The notes below the pieces were generated by a model that made no database searches, had not been told where the DNA came from, and saw only the letters and a list, made by a program, of their open reading frames with translations. Below, one piece after another: positions 45,655 to 55,616 of a stretch of DNA of 57,167 nt. How positions within the stretch are numbered: position 1 is the stretch's first letter; each line of letters opens with the position of its first letter. Origin of the DNA: Betaproteobacteria bacterium (GTDB lineage: Bacteria; Pseudomonadota; Gammaproteobacteria; Burkholderiales; SG8-41); assembly GCA_021732605.1 (NCBI GenBank), contig JAKFUS010000016.1, forward strand, positions 1 through 57,167, written 5' to 3'. Position numbers and translations under genes: made by a program.

Positions 45655-47739
45655 ATGGCACGCGCGCGGGCGGCGGCTGCCGCACCTCACCCTTCGCTGT
45701 CCGGACTCAGCGCCGGCACGCTGACTCGGCTGGGTAAACTCGGCATCGCGCGCCGCTTCGATCTGGTGCTGCATCTGCCGCTGCGTTATGACGACGAAAC
45801 CAGTATTTGCCCGATTGCTGATGCGCAGCCCGGGCAGGAGCTGCTGGTGCAGGGCACGGTCACCGACTGCGATATCAAGTACCGTCCGAAGCGGCAACTG
45901 GTGTGCCGCATCAGCGACGGCAGCGGCGAATTGACGCTGCGTTTCCTCAATTTTTATGGCAGCCAGGTGAAAACACTGGCGCCGGGGAATATGGTGCGCG
46001 TGTTCGGCAGCGTGCGCCTCGGGCATTTCGGCGCCGAGATGGTCCACCCGCGCTACCGCGTGGTGGTCGCTGATGCGCCGGTTGCCCAGGTGCTGACACC
46101 GATCTACCCGACCACTGCGGGCATGGGTCAGGACAGCTTGCGCCGCCTGATTGCGCGCGCGCTGGACAGCGAATCGCTGGCAGAAACACTGCCGTCAAGC
46201 CTGCTCGAATCCCTGGGGCTGCCGTCCTTCGAAGCAGCGGTGCGCCTGTTGCACAACCCGCCACCCGATATTGCACAAGCGGCATTGCAGGGCCGCGTGC
46301 ATCCGGCCTGGCGGCGCATGAAATTCGATGAACTCTTGGCGCAGCAATTGTCGATGCGCGTGCACTATCGCCGTCGTCGTGCGGCCGGAGCAGCGGTACT
46401 GAAGGCACGCGGCAAACTGGTGAATGCTTTGTTGCAGCGTCTGCCCTTCCAGCTGACCCGCGCGCAGAACACAGTGCTGGCACAGATTCGTGAAGACATC
46501 GGTGAGGCGCATCCCATGCAGCGGCTGTTGCAGGGCGACGTCGGCAGCGGCAAGACCGTGGTGGCTGCGCTGGCGGCACTACAGTGTGTGGAGAACGGTT
46601 ATCAGGCGGCAGTGATGGCGCCGACGGAAATTCTCGCCGAACAGCATTACCGCAAATTCACCGAGTGGCTGGCGCCGCTCAATGTCAGGGTGGCATGGAT
46701 TGCCGGCGGCGTTAAAAAAAGTGATAAAAAACAATGGCTTAGTGAGATTGAGCGGGGCGACGCGCAAATCGTCGTCGGCACTCACGCACTGTTCGAAGAA
46801 GAAGTAGTGTTCAAGAACCTCGGCCTCGCGGTGATCGACGAGCAGCATCGCTTCGGTGTGCATCAGCGCCTCGCACTGCGCGCTAAGGGATCAAACAAGA
46901 GTGGACAGAAGGACAGGCAACCGCACCAGCTGATGATGAGCGCGACACCGATCCCGCGCACGCTGGCGATGAGTTATTACGCCGACCTTGATGTCTCTGT
47001 GATCGATGAGCTGCCGCCCGGCCGCACACCGGTGGTGACCAAGCTGGTGGCGGAGGAGCGGCGCGATGAAGTGATCCAGCGTGTGCGCGATGCCTGTGTC
47101 GACGGCCGCCAGGCGTACTGGGTGTGTCCGCTGATTGAGGAATCGGAAACACTGCAATTGCAGACCGCGCTGGATACCCATGCCCACCTGCAGCAGACCT
47201 TTCCCGAATTGCGCGTCGGCTTGGTCCACGGCCGTTTGAAGTCCGCGGAAAAGCAGCAGGTGATGACGGCATTCAAGAATGGCGAAGTGCAGTTGCTGGT
47301 GGCAACTACGGTGATCGAAGTCGGCGTCGACGTGCCCAATGCCTCGCTGATGGTGATCGAACACGCCGAGCGCATGGGCCTGTCACAGATGCACCAGTTG
47401 CGCGGCCGCGTCGGGCGTGGTGCGGCGGAGAGCACCTGTGTGCTGCTCTACCAGGGCAAACTCACGCCAAATGCACGAGAGCGACTGAAGGTGATCTACG
47501 AACATACCGACGGCTTCGAGATTGCGCGGCATGATTTGAATCTGCGCGGGCCCGGGGAGTTGTTGGGCGCGCGGCAGAGCGGGGTGCCGATGTTGCGGTT
47601 TGCGGATTTGGCCTTGGATCTGGATTTGCTGGATGCGGCGCGGGATGCGGCGGAGATGCTTTTGCGGGATGAACCGGATGCGGCTAAGGCGCATTTGGCG
47701 AGGTGGCTTGGTGGGAGGAATGAGTATTTGAAGGTTTGA
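45655..47739 (+). CDS. recG: ATP-dependent DNA helicase RecG
   Basis: RecG remodels stalled forks and branched DNA. The 694-residue product has the N-terminal wedge/OB domain (LGIARRFDLVLHLPLRYDD), Walker A in LLQGDVGSGKTVVAALAAL, VMAPTEILAEQHYRKF, the DEQH box in AVIDEQHRFGVHQR, SATPIPRTLAMSYY and the C-terminal helicase half with VATTVIEVGVDVPNAS and LRGRVGRGAAES. The length is normal. The last ~200 bases shift to G/T-rich synonymous codons compared with the rest. Confidence 0.96.
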   Translation: MARARAAAAAPHPSLSGLSAGTLTRLGKLGIARRFDLVLHLPLRYDDETSICPIADAQPGQELLVQGTVTDCDIKYRPKRQLVCRISDGSGELTLRFLNFYGSQVKTLAPGNMVRVFGSVRLGHFGAEMVHPRYRVVVADAPVAQVLTPIYPTTAGMGQDSLRRLIARALDSESLAETLPSSLLESLGLPSFEAAVRLLHNPPPDIAQAALQGRVHPAWRRMKFDELLAQQLSMRVHYRRRRAAGAAVLKARGKLVNALLQRLPFQLTRAQNTVLAQIREDIGEAHPMQRLLQGDVGSGKTVVAALAALQCVENGYQAAVMAPTEILAEQHYRKFTEWLAPLNVRVAWIAGGVKKSDKKQWLSEIERGDAQIVVGTHALFEEEVVFKNLGLAVIDEQHRFGVHQRLALRAKGSNKSGQKDRQPHQLMMSATPIPRTLAMSYYADLDVSVIDELPPGRTPVVTKLVAEERRDEVIQRVRDACVDGRQAYWVCPLIEESETLQLQTALDTHAHLQQTFPELRVGLVHGRLKSAEKQQVMTAFKNGEVQLLVATTVIEVGVDVPNASLMVIEHAERMGLSQMHQLRGRVGRGAAESTCVLLYQGKLTPNARERLKVIYEHTDGFEIARHDLNLRGPGELLGARQSGVPMLRFADLALDLDLLDAARDAAEMLLRDEPDAAKAHLARWLGGRNEYLKV

Positions 47740-47750
47740 TTTGCCAAAAA

Positions 47751-48170
47751 CCGTTCGCCCTGAGCTTTCGAAGGGTGAGTTGTGCTTCAAGTTCGCCGGG
47801 GGTAGCCCGGCGGCTAGTCACTTTCTCTTGCTTCGCCAAGAGAAAGTAACCAAAGAGAAGGGGCGCCCCGGACTCGGAGTCGCGAAGCGTGGAGCGGGTA
47901 GGGGCGCCGGCGGCTGCGTTCAACAATCGTGCACCGGAGCGCCGACGTCTGCTCCCGCAAACGGGCCTGCGGCTAACGAGTCGCAGCCGTCCCCAGGCTC
48001 GCCGGTCCTTCGGACTTCCCTGTGCTGCTCGCCGATTCAGGCGGCTGCGGAACTCGCCCTTGCCTTCGGCAAGGACTCAGACAGTCCTCGCCGAAGGCCC
48101 CTGAACCGGCTGCGCTGCTCGGCGGCTCACATGGGGAGCCGGGTGGGGGATCACGTTATTCAGAATGATG
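47751..48170 (+). repeat. Intergenic repeat block between recG and ubiC
   Basis: 464 bases separate recG and ubiC. They hold a REP-like palindrome (TTCGCCCTGAGCTTTCGAAG, from about 47754), a GC-rich stretch, and an 11-bp perfect hairpin ACTTTCTCTTG-CTTCGC-CAAGAGAAAGT (47820-47847) followed by AACCAAAGAGAAGGGGCG. Further small hairpins (CCTTGCC/GGCAAGG) and the run CTGCGCTGCTCGGCGG follow. From memory, similar blocks occur in many copies in betaproteobacteria and Xanthomonadales. A 149-codon frame across it is not a credible gene. Confidence 0.65.
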
Positions 48171-48203
48171 ATGCGATAATGTTTGCTTAGAGATTGCACT
48201 GCC

Positions 48204-48737
48204 GTGAAACAAATTCCTCAAGATAATTGTTGGTGTTCCGCACCCGTCGCTGCCGGCGCATTGCGCCGCTGGCTGACCGATCCCGGCTCTTTGACGGCGC
48301 GTCTGCAACGGTATGCCGGGGAGATCAAGGTCAAGGTGTTGTTCCAGGGTCTGCGCCGGGCGAATCGTGACGAGGCTTTTTTGTTTGCTGCGCCGGACAA
48401 GTGCGTGATGGTGCGCGAGGTGTTGTTGTTACGCGGAACTACACCGCTGGTGTTTGCGCACACGGTGTTTGCCGCCGGCGGTTTGCGCGGCGCCTGGCGC
48501 GGCATTGCCGGGCTGGGCAACCGGCCACTGGGAGCGGCGCTGTTTGCTGATCCGCGGATTGCGCGGTTTCCGCTGCGGCAGAAAAAACTGCCGCGCACGC
48601 ATCCCTTGTATCGTCGTGCTGCGGAGCAGCTGAAAAAAATGCCACCGCCATTATGGGCGCGGCGTTCGATATTTGCTGCGGGCAAATCCCCTATACTGGT
48701 CAGTGAAGTCTTCTTGCCGGCAATCAACGACTTGTGA
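48204..48737 (+). CDS. ubiC: Chorismate lyase
   Basis: UbiC turns chorismate into 4-hydroxybenzoate and pyruvate, the first committed step to ubiquinone. The 177-residue product has the loose but recognisable UbiC pattern: WLTDPGSLTARLQ, VREVLLLRGTTPLVFAHTV, LGNRPLGAALFADPRIARFPL, and WARRSIFAAGKSPILVSEVFLPAI at the C-terminus. GTG 48204 is taken as start (VKQIPQDN); a TTG 21 bases earlier is the alternative. It overlaps ubiA by 4 bases (GTGA), so ubiC-ubiA-ubiD are translationally coupled. Confidence 0.9.
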   Translation: MKQIPQDNCWCSAPVAAGALRRWLTDPGSLTARLQRYAGEIKVKVLFQGLRRANRDEAFLFAAPDKCVMVREVLLLRGTTPLVFAHTVFAAGGLRGAWRGIAGLGNRPLGAALFADPRIARFPLRQKKLPRTHPLYRRAAEQLKKMPPPLWARRSIFAAGKSPILVSEVFLPAINDL

Positions 48738-49618
48738 CACTGACGCTCAAAGAACGGCTTACCGCTTACGAAAAGCTGATGCGGCTCGACAAGCCCATCG
48801 GCATTTTGCTGCTGCTGTGGCCGACATTGTGGGGCTTGTGGTTCGCCGCGGGCGGGTTGCCGCCGCCGGACGTGGTGCTGATATTTTTCACCGGCACCGT
48901 GCTGATGCGCTGCGCCGGTTGCGTGGTCAATGATTACGCCGACCGCAACTTCGACCCCCATGTTGAACGCACCAAAGACCGTCCCCTGGCTGCCGGCGTG
49001 ATCCGTCCGGCGGAAGCGCTGGTACTTGCGGCGGTATTGATGCTGATCGCGCTCGGCCTGGTGTTGTTGCTCAGTCCGCTGACCATCAAGCTCGCCTGTA
49101 TTGCGGCGGTGATTGCCATCATCTATCCGTATGTGAAGCGGGTGTTTCCCTTGCCGCAGGTGTGGCTGGGCATTGCCTTCGGCTTCGGCATTCCGATGGC
49201 CTACGCTGAACTGTGGCATGCACTGCCCCGAGTGGCCTGGCTGCTGCTGATCGCAAACGTGTTCTGGGCCATTGCCTATGACACCGCCTACGCCATGGTC
49301 GACCGCGATGATGACCTGAGAATTGGTGTGAAATCCTCAGCCATCCTGTTTGGTCGTTACGATGTGGCCGGCGTGATGGCAGCGCACGCGGTATTTATCG
49401 GCTTGATGGCCTGGATCGGCTGGTGGCAAATGCGCGACGTGTTTTATTTCGCCGGGCTGGCAATGGCGGTGGCGCTGGTGCTGTACCAGTACCGGCTCAT
49501 CCGCGGACGCACCCGCGAGGGCGCATTCAAGGCATTTCTCAACAACAACTGGGTGGGTTGCGTGATTTTTATCGGACTGGTCGCTGATCTGTGGTTTGGC
49601 ACCCGGATGCTGCGATGA
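48734..49618 (+). CDS. ubiA: 4-hydroxybenzoate polyprenyltransferase
   Basis: UbiA attaches the polyprenyl tail to 4-hydroxybenzoate in the inner membrane. The 294-residue protein has eight to nine hydrophobic segments and both aspartate motifs: [21 protein letters not shown] and [24 protein letters not shown] 48734 overlaps the ubiC stop. Its own stop overlaps the ubiD ATG (49615-49618), making a tight ubiC-ubiA-ubiD operon. Confidence 0.96.
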   Translation: MTLTLKERLTAYEKLMRLDKPIGILLLLWPTLWGLWFAAGGLPPPDVVLIFFTGTVLMRCAGCVVNDYADRNFDPHVERTKDRPLAAGVIRPAEALVLAAVLMLIALGLVLLLSPLTIKLACIAAVIAIIYPYVKRVFPLPQVWLGIAFGFGIPMAYAELWHALPRVAWLLLIANVFWAIAYDTAYAMVDRDDDLRIGVKSSAILFGRYDVAGVMAAHAVFIGLMAWIGWWQMRDVFYFAGLAMAVALVLYQYRLIRGRTREGAFKAFLNNNWVGCVIFIGLVADLWFGTRMLR

Positions 49619-51090
49619 GTTATCGCGATTTGCGTGATTTCATCGCCGGTCTTGAACGCAGCGGTGAACTGAAACGAATTGCTGTCGAAGTCGATCCGCG
49701 GCTGGAGATGACGGAAATCTGCGACCGTGTGCTGAAGCAGGGCGGTCCGGCACTGTTATTCGAAAAGCCGCGAGGTCAGCAAGCAGGTCACAGCATCCCC
49801 GTGCTGGCCAACCTGTTCGGCACGCCGCAGCGTGTGGCCCTGGGCATGGGCCGCGATTCGGTGGCGGCTTTGCGCGAACTTGGGCAATTGCTCGCGCAAC
49901 TGAAAGAGCCCGAACCGCCGAAGGGCCTCAAAGACGCGTGGGACAAGCTGCCGCTGCTGCGCCAGGTGCTGACGATGCAGCCGCGCGAAGTCAAGAATCC
50001 GCTGTGTCAGGAAATCGTGTGGGAGGGTGCAGACGTCGATCTCGCGCGCCTGCCGATCCAGACCTGCTGGCCCGGTGACATCGGCCCGCTGATTACCTGG
50101 GGCCTGACGGTGACGCGCGGCCCGCAAAAGGCGCGGCAGAACCTCGGCATCTACCGGCAACAGGTGATCGGCCGCAACAAACTGATCATGCGCTGGCTGG
50201 CGCAGCGCGGCGGCGCGCTGGATTATCGCGACCACTGCCTGGCGCATCCGCGCGAGCCCTTTCCGGTGGCGGTGGCGCTGGGGGCGGATCCCGCGACCAT
50301 GCTCGGTGCGGTGACACCGGTGCCGGACGCGCTGTCCGAGTACCAGTTCGCCGGTTTGCTGCGCGGCGAAAAAACCGAAATCGCAAAATGCCTGACGCAT
50401 GATCTGAAAATCCCCGCGCGCGCCGAGATCGTGCTCGAAGGCTTCATCCATCCCAATGACACCGCGCTTGAAGGCCCGTTCGGCGACCACACCGGTTATT
50501 ACAACGAGCAGGAACGTTTCCCGGTGTTTACCGTCGAGCGCATCACCATGCGCCGCGATCCGATATACCACTCGACCTACACCGGCAAACCGCCGGATGA
50601 ACCGGCGGTGCTGGGCGAGGCACTGAACGAAGTGTTCGTGCCGCTGCTGGTCAAACAGTTTCCGGAAATTGTCGATTTTTATCTGCCACCCGAAGGCTGC
50701 TCGTACCGTATCGCCTGCGTCAGCATGAAAAAACAGTATCCGGGCCACGCCAAGCGCGTGATGTTCGGTATCTGGAGTTTCCTGCGTCAATTCATGTACA
50801 CCAAGTTCATCATCGTCACCGATGACGACATCAATGTCCGTGACTGGAAGGAAGTACTATGGGCGCTGACCACCCGTGTCGATCCGCGGCGCGATACGCT
50901 GATCGCCGATGCGACACCAATCGATTACCTCGATTTTGCCAGCCCGGTGAGCGGACTCGGTTCAAAAATGGGCATCGATGCCACCAATAAATGGCCTGCG
51001 GAAACGAATCGTGAGTGGGGCACGCCGATAGCGATGAGCGAGGATGTGAAGCAGCGGGTAGATGCGCTGTGGGCATCGCTGCGGCTTTAG
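49615..51090 (+). CDS. ubiD: prFMN-dependent UbiD decarboxylase
   Basis: UbiD decarboxylates 3-polyprenyl-4-hydroxybenzoate in ubiquinone synthesis, using prenylated FMN made by UbiX. The 491-residue product shows [46 protein letters not shown], the catalytic Glu region [21 protein letters not shown], and the C-terminal [19 protein letters not shown] and [11 protein letters not shown] 49615 is the family start. ubiX is not in the window. Confidence 0.95.
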   Translation: MSYRDLRDFIAGLERSGELKRIAVEVDPRLEMTEICDRVLKQGGPALLFEKPRGQQAGHSIPVLANLFGTPQRVALGMGRDSVAALRELGQLLAQLKEPEPPKGLKDAWDKLPLLRQVLTMQPREVKNPLCQEIVWEGADVDLARLPIQTCWPGDIGPLITWGLTVTRGPQKARQNLGIYRQQVIGRNKLIMRWLAQRGGALDYRDHCLAHPREPFPVAVALGADPATMLGAVTPVPDALSEYQFAGLLRGEKTEIAKCLTHDLKIPARAEIVLEGFIHPNDTALEGPFGDHTGYYNEQERFPVFTVERITMRRDPIYHSTYTGKPPDEPAVLGEALNEVFVPLLVKQFPEIVDFYLPPEGCSYRIACVSMKKQYPGHAKRVMFGIWSFLRQFMYTKFIIVTDDDINVRDWKEVLWALTTRVDPRRDTLIADATPIDYLDFASPVSGLGSKMGIDATNKWPAETNREWGTPIAMSEDVKQRVDALWASLRL

Positions 51091-51126
51091 GCTGCACTCG
51101 CGGAACATCATCGGCGATTGCAGACC

Positions 51127-51915
51127 ATGAGTGCTGTCCTGCTCCTCAAGTTGTTTCTCGTGCCGGCGCTGATTGCGCTGGTGACACTGGCCGGCCGGCG
51201 CTGGGGTCCGGCGGTGGCCGGCTGGCTTTCGGCGTTTCCGATCGTCGCCGGCCCGATCCTGTGGTTCATTGCGATTGAGCAGGGCGCGGCCTTCGCGGCG
51301 AGGGCGGCGGTCGGCACGCTGTCGGCCGTGCTGGCGATGCTGGCCTTTGGTCTCAGTTATGCCTGGGCGGCTATCCGCTATCCATGGCCGTTGAGTCTGC
51401 CGCTCGCCTATGTCGGCTATGCCGCGGCCGTCGTCATGCTGGATCTGTGGAATGCCAGCACGCTGTGGGTGGCGGGTCTCGTCGTACTGGCGGGGCTGTT
51501 TCTCGCGCCGCGACTTTATCCCGCTTTGCCGGCAGCGGCTAAGGCGGAGTTAAAACCGCCCAATGACATGCTGCTGCGCATGGGCCTCGGCGCGCTGCTG
51601 GTCCTGCTGGTCACCCACTTCGCGGCCAGTCTGGGGCCGGACCTGAGTGGTGTGTTTGCGATGTTTCCGGTGATGGGTACCGTGCTCGTATTGTTCACGC
51701 ATCGCAGCGCCGGTGCGGCTGCCACGGTCCAGTTGTTGCGTGGCATGGTGCTGGGTTTTTACGCTTTCGGCACGTTCTGCGTGGTTCTGGCCTGGGCCTT
51801 GTCCGCCACCGGTGTCGGTCTGGCGTTTTTGTACGCGCTGGCGGCCGCAGCAGTGATCCAGTTGTTGTCGCGCCTCTGGTTGATGCGTTATCGCGCGGTG
51901 ATCGCACGCAACTAA
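51127..51915 (+). CDS. Membrane protein of unknown function with internal duplication
   Basis: A 262-residue, very hydrophobic protein with about eight predicted membrane segments. The two halves look related: GWLSAFPIVAGPILWFIAIEQGAAF in the first and GVFAMFPVMGTVLVLFTHRSAGAA in the second, giving a shared FAxFPxxxGxxL pattern. This suggests a pseudo-twofold transporter or enzyme of the inner membrane. I do not recognise the family. ATG 51127 is preferred over TTG 51118. It follows ubiD by 36 bases and may be co-transcribed, but nothing ties it to ubiquinone. Confidence 0.7.
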   Translation: MSAVLLLKLFLVPALIALVTLAGRRWGPAVAGWLSAFPIVAGPILWFIAIEQGAAFAARAAVGTLSAVLAMLAFGLSYAWAAIRYPWPLSLPLAYVGYAAAVVMLDLWNASTLWVAGLVVLAGLFLAPRLYPALPAAAKAELKPPNDMLLRMGLGALLVLLVTHFAASLGPDLSGVFAMFPVMGTVLVLFTHRSAGAAATVQLLRGMVLGFYAFGTFCVVLAWALSATGVGLAFLYALAAAAVIQLLSRLWLMRYRAVIARN

Positions 51916-51943
51916 AAAACGGGAGCCCTGCGAAGTTGCCGGG

Positions 51944-53407
51944 TTACTTCCTGCTGCCGCGCCGCTGTTCCTGCCGTCCGCAGCAGTTGCTGCTGTCGCG
52001 GTTGTGTACCCAGCCCAGCATCGCATCCTGCGCCGCCTGCGCGTTGAACGCATTGGCGTGATTGACCATGAATACCACCACGGCGCGATTGCCCTGCGCA
52101 TCAAGCACATAACCGGCGATCGAGCGCACGCCCGACAGCGACCCGGTTTTGACATGCGCCTGGCCGGCGACCTCTGCGCTTTTCAGGCGGCGGCGCAAGG
52201 TGCCGTCGATCGCGGCCACCGGCAACGAGGCCATCAACTCCGGCATCACCGGACTGGCGTAAGCGTTCAACAGCACGGCACCGAGGTTGAGCGCGCTGAT
52301 GCGCTCGATGCGTGAAAGTCCCGAACCGTTCTCCAGCACCAGTTCCGGCACGGCGAGGCCCTTCAGCGCCAGCCATTGTTTGACACTGTTCGCAGCGGCG
52401 GCGGTGGTGGCGCCATTATTCATGGCCAGTGACAGGAACAACTGTCGCGCCATCACGTTGTTGGAATATTTGTTGACGTCGCGGACGATTTCCGAGAGCG
52501 ACAAGGAGCGCGCAGTAGCCAGGCGGCGCGCCTGATCGGGCGTGGCGCCGTCACGCACCTGTCCGCTGAACGTGCCGCCCAGGTCTTTCCACAATTGTGT
52601 GAATAACGCGCCGATGTACTGGCGATGGCCCATGACGCTGAAGCTGCGCATGCCTTCGCCGCAGTCGAGTGCATAAGTACCATTGAAGGTGAGTCGCGCT
52701 GAATCGGCATTGCCCTGTGAATCCAGCCGCAGCTTGCCGACCCAGTCGCCACAGGGGCCATCGACGAGTTTCAGATTGTTGATGACCTGCACCTGCGGCA
52801 GCGGCGGTTCGGTGGCGATGCGCACCGTGCGCGAAGCTGCGTCGGGGATGAATGTCAGCGTGACGGCCTTGAAATTGACCAGCAGCGCACTGGGCCCGGT
52901 GTTGTAAGGGCGCGTGGGCTGATCATCGAATGCGCCGGGGTCCTGCAGTTCTTCAGCGAACAGCCGGCGGTCGAGCACCAGATCACCGCGGATTTCGCGC
53001 ACGCCACGCGCGCGCAGACTGCGCAGCAGCAGCCAGAAATTTTCCAGCGTCAGTTTCGGATCGCCGGAACCTTTCAGGTAGAGGTTGCCGGCCAGCACGT
53101 CCTGCGTCAGCGTGCCGTCGGTCAGCACGTCGGTGTTCCACACGTAAGCCGGGCCCAGCAGTTCGAGTCCGGCATAGGTGGTCAGCAGTTTCATGCTCGA
53201 CGCGGGATTCAGCGCCCGCTCGGCGCCGATGGCCAGCACGGGTTGTTCAGCTCCGATTTCATGGACATAGACGCCGATCGCCGATTCGGGAATGCCGGCC
53301 TGGGCCAGCGCGCGGGTGACGGGTTCGGGCAGGGTGGTTGCCGGTTGTGCGGCTGCGGTCAGCGGTAACAGCAATGACAGAACAGCCAGGCAGCGCGAAA
53401 TGATCAA
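51944..53407 (-). CDS. dacB: D-alanyl-D-alanine carboxypeptidase/endopeptidase (PBP4)
   Basis: DacB trims and cleaves peptidoglycan cross-links in the periplasm. The 487-residue product has a signal peptide (CLAVLSLLLPLTAAAQ) and the three penicillin-binding motifs: SxxK in NPASSMKLLTTYAG, SxN in VNKYSNNVMARQ and KTG in AHVKTGSLSG, with the long insert domain between the first two that marks PBP4. The start is a TTG at 53407 that overlaps the bioA stop (TTGA), so the two genes are coupled. The C-terminus is Arg-rich (RQEQRRGSRK). Confidence 0.93.
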   Translation of the reverse strand: MIISRCLAVLSLLLPLTAAAQPATTLPEPVTRALAQAGIPESAIGVYVHEIGAEQPVLAIGAERALNPASSMKLLTTYAGLELLGPAYVWNTDVLTDGTLTQDVLAGNLYLKGSGDPKLTLENFWLLLRSLRARGVREIRGDLVLDRRLFAEELQDPGAFDDQPTRPYNTGPSALLVNFKAVTLTFIPDAASRTVRIATEPPLPQVQVINNLKLVDGPCGDWVGKLRLDSQGNADSARLTFNGTYALDCGEGMRSFSVMGHRQYIGALFTQLWKDLGGTFSGQVRDGATPDQARRLATARSLSLSEIVRDVNKYSNNVMARQLFLSLAMNNGATTAAAANSVKQWLALKGLAVPELVLENGSGLSRIERISALNLGAVLLNAYASPVMPELMASLPVAAIDGTLRRRLKSAEVAGQAHVKTGSLSGVRSIAGYVLDAQGNRAVVVFMVNHANAFNAQAAQDAMLGWVHNRDSSNCCGRQEQRRGSRK

Positions 53408-54729
53408 GATATTTTTTCCAGTATGGCGAGGGTTCGGGTCGCGAGCAGTTCAATCTCGGCGTCGTTAATACTGTAAGGCGGCATGAAATAAACCGTGTTG
53501 CTGATCGGGCGCAGCAGCAGTTCATGCGCCAGTGCAGCCTCGAAAAAATGCCGGCTGAAGGCCGGGCCGGCACTGTCGACTTCGAAGGCCCAGATCATGC
53601 CGGTCGAACGGAAATGGCGCACCCGCGGATGTGCTGCCAGTTTTTTGGTCGCCGCAGTCATTCGTTGCGCTTTGCCGCGATTGGCGGCAATGACGTCATC
53701 CTGTTTAAAGATGTCCAACGTCGCCAGCGCTGCGCGGCAGGCCAGCGCGTTGCCGGTATAGGAATGCGAATGCAGGAAGCCGCGGGTGACGGATTCGTCG
53801 TAAAACGCCTGGTAAATGTTGTCGCGGGTCATCACCACCGATAGCGGCAGGTAACCGCCGGTGATGCCCTTGGACAGGCACAGGAAGTCGGGCTTGATGT
53901 CTGCTTGTTCGTGCGCAAAAAAAGTACCAGTGCGACCGAAACCGGTCATGATTTCATCAACAATCAGGTGCACGCCGTAGCGGTCGCACAGCGCGCGGGC
54001 CTGGCGCAAGTATTCCGCGTCGTACATCGCCATGCCGGCGGCGCCCTGCACCAGCGGTTCGACGATCAGTGCCGCGGTGCGGGCGTGGTGCTGTTCCAGA
54101 TGAAGTTCCAGTACCTGCGCGCATTGCAGCGCATGGTCGTGCGCCGATACGCCGGCGGCAGCCTGCCGCCAGTCGGGGCTGGGCACCTGCGTGCTGTGGC
54201 GCAGCAGCGGGGCGTAAGTGTCCTTGAACAGCGCGACATCGGTGACCGACAGCGCACCCAGGGTTTCGCCGTGATAACTGCCGGCGATGCTGATAAATTC
54301 GGTTTTGTCCGGCCGGCCGGTATTTCGCCAGAAATGGAAACTCATTTTCAGCGCGATCTCGGTGGCCGAGGCGCCGTCGCTGCCGTAGAAACAGTGGCCC
54401 AGTGCCCCGCCGGTCAGTGCCGACAGCCGTTCCGACAGCGCCACCACCGGTTCGTGGGTGAAGCCGGCGAGCATCACATGCTCCAGCCGCTGCAATTGGT
54501 CAATGATTGCTGCGTTGATGCGTGGCTCGGCGTGGCCGAACAGGTTGACCCACCAGGAACTGATGGCGTCGAGATAGCGTTTGCCGTCGCAGTCGTAGAG
54601 CCAGCAGCCCTGGGCGCGGGCGATGGGCACGATGGGCAGCGTTTCGTGCTGCTTCATCTGCGTGCACGGATGCCACACCGCGGTGCGGCTGCGTTCTAGC
54701 AGCACAGTGTTGCGAGTGCTGGTTTGCAT
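53404..54729 (-). CDS. bioA: Adenosylmethionine-8-amino-7-oxononanoate aminotransferase
   Basis: BioA makes 7,8-diaminopelargonate in biotin synthesis, with SAM as amino donor. The 441-residue PLP enzyme has AVWHPCTQMKQHE, YLDAISSWWVNLFGHAEPRIN, CFYGSDGASATEIALKMS, HLIVDEIMTGFGRTGTFFAHE and the PLP lysine in CLSKGITGGYLPLSV, then HSHSYTGNALACRAALA. The SSWWVNLFGH stretch is characteristic of BioA. No bioB, bioD or bioF is adjacent; dacB is coupled downstream. No convincing BirA box was found upstream. Confidence 0.95.
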   Translation of the reverse strand: MQTSTRNTVLLERSRTAVWHPCTQMKQHETLPIVPIARAQGCWLYDCDGKRYLDAISSWWVNLFGHAEPRINAAIIDQLQRLEHVMLAGFTHEPVVALSERLSALTGGALGHCFYGSDGASATEIALKMSFHFWRNTGRPDKTEFISIAGSYHGETLGALSVTDVALFKDTYAPLLRHSTQVPSPDWRQAAAGVSAHDHALQCAQVLELHLEQHHARTAALIVEPLVQGAAGMAMYDAEYLRQARALCDRYGVHLIVDEIMTGFGRTGTFFAHEQADIKPDFLCLSKGITGGYLPLSVVMTRDNIYQAFYDESVTRGFLHSHSYTGNALACRAALATLDIFKQDDVIAANRGKAQRMTAATKKLAAHPRVRHFRSTGMIWAFEVDSAGPAFSRHFFEAALAHELLLRPISNTVYFMPPYSINDAEIELLATRTLAILEKIS

Positions 54730-54914
54730 TTCAAGGGCGCTCTAATTAATACTTAATAGCGTTCAACCGATTTGCTTGGCAGCCGTTATACGCTTTATGC
54801 AGTATGGACAGCCGTTTGTTGAACGGTGCCGCACAGTGGCACCGAATTTGCTCTGAATGTTTTCGGCAGTAGTTGTTGTTGAGTTTAACAGCACGCTAAA
54901 GGAGATGTTTGCGC

Positions 54915-55571
54915 ATGCAGATTCTCGAACGCATTGAAGGCCAGATGTCCGCCACCGGCCTGCCGCTCGTCGGCATTACCCTCGCCGCTGTGCCTTGTCC
55001 CGACACCCCGGTGATCCTGACGCTGCACTGGCACGGCTTCATCAAACAGAAACTGGCCGAGCTCGAAGAGGCGGAAACCGTGGGCTACACGCCGATTCCC
55101 AGTTCATCGCTGCAATTGAATGACCGCTGGCGTGACCTGATGGCGGTGGATCAGGCGGCGATGGAAGCCGCCTGGGCACTGGGTGCCTGGGATGTGGCGC
55201 GCGCCGAACGCCCGGCCTGCTTCCGCGCCGGAGCGGCGGAGAACGAAGAGCTGGAGTGCATGCAGGCTTTCGGCACCTATCCCTGCAACGTCAATGGCGC
55301 CCAGGTTGCGGTGTGCGATGCGCCGGATCTCGATGATCTGCTCGAACTGGCCGCGGAGCGCGGGTATCTGCTGTGGGCCTTCCGCCCGGTGCGCGGTGGC
55401 ATCTGGAAGGATTACGCCGACGACGCCACCCTGTCCGAAGAAGGCCGCCGCCCGCTGCCATGCCCGCACGCACCGGTTCCACCGAGCTGTGCCGGCAAGC
55501 GCAAAACGGTTTATAGATTTGGCATCCCGACCCACCGGACGTTACCCGTCGTGAGGGATAATAAGCACTAA
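54915..55571 (+). CDS. Conserved-looking protein of unknown function
   Basis: A 218-residue cytosolic protein. I do not recognise the family. It begins MQILERIEGQMSATGLPLVG, has a strand-rich N-terminal third (VILTLHWHGFIKQKLA), a helical acidic middle (MEAAWALGAWDVARAERPACF) and a Pro/Cys/Arg-rich tail (PCPHAPVPPSCAGKRKTVY). There are six cysteines in no clear metal pattern. ATG 54915 has AAAGGAG (54898-54904) upstream; TTG 54909 is closer to that site. Upstream (54730-54914), divergent from bioA, are two hairpins: CCGTT/AACGG and CGGTGCC/GGCACCG. It ends before a terminator. Confidence 0.65.
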   Translation: MQILERIEGQMSATGLPLVGITLAAVPCPDTPVILTLHWHGFIKQKLAELEEAETVGYTPIPSSSLQLNDRWRDLMAVDQAAMEAAWALGAWDVARAERPACFRAGAAENEELECMQAFGTYPCNVNGAQVAVCDAPDLDDLLELAAERGYLLWAFRPVRGGIWKDYADDATLSEEGRRPLPCPHAPVPPSCAGKRKTVYRFGIPTHRTLPVVRDNKH

Positions 55572-55616
55572 CCCATTGTTTTAATTACGATTTTATCGTA
55601 AGCGAGTACTTACACC

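Noticed and set aside
47741..48190. A 149-codon frame between recG and ubiC
   Set aside because: It runs through the hairpin-rich repeat block; no conserved pattern and no ribosome binding site.
54730..54914. BirA operator in front of bioA
   Set aside because: Several short hairpins occur, but none matches the long paired BirA box.
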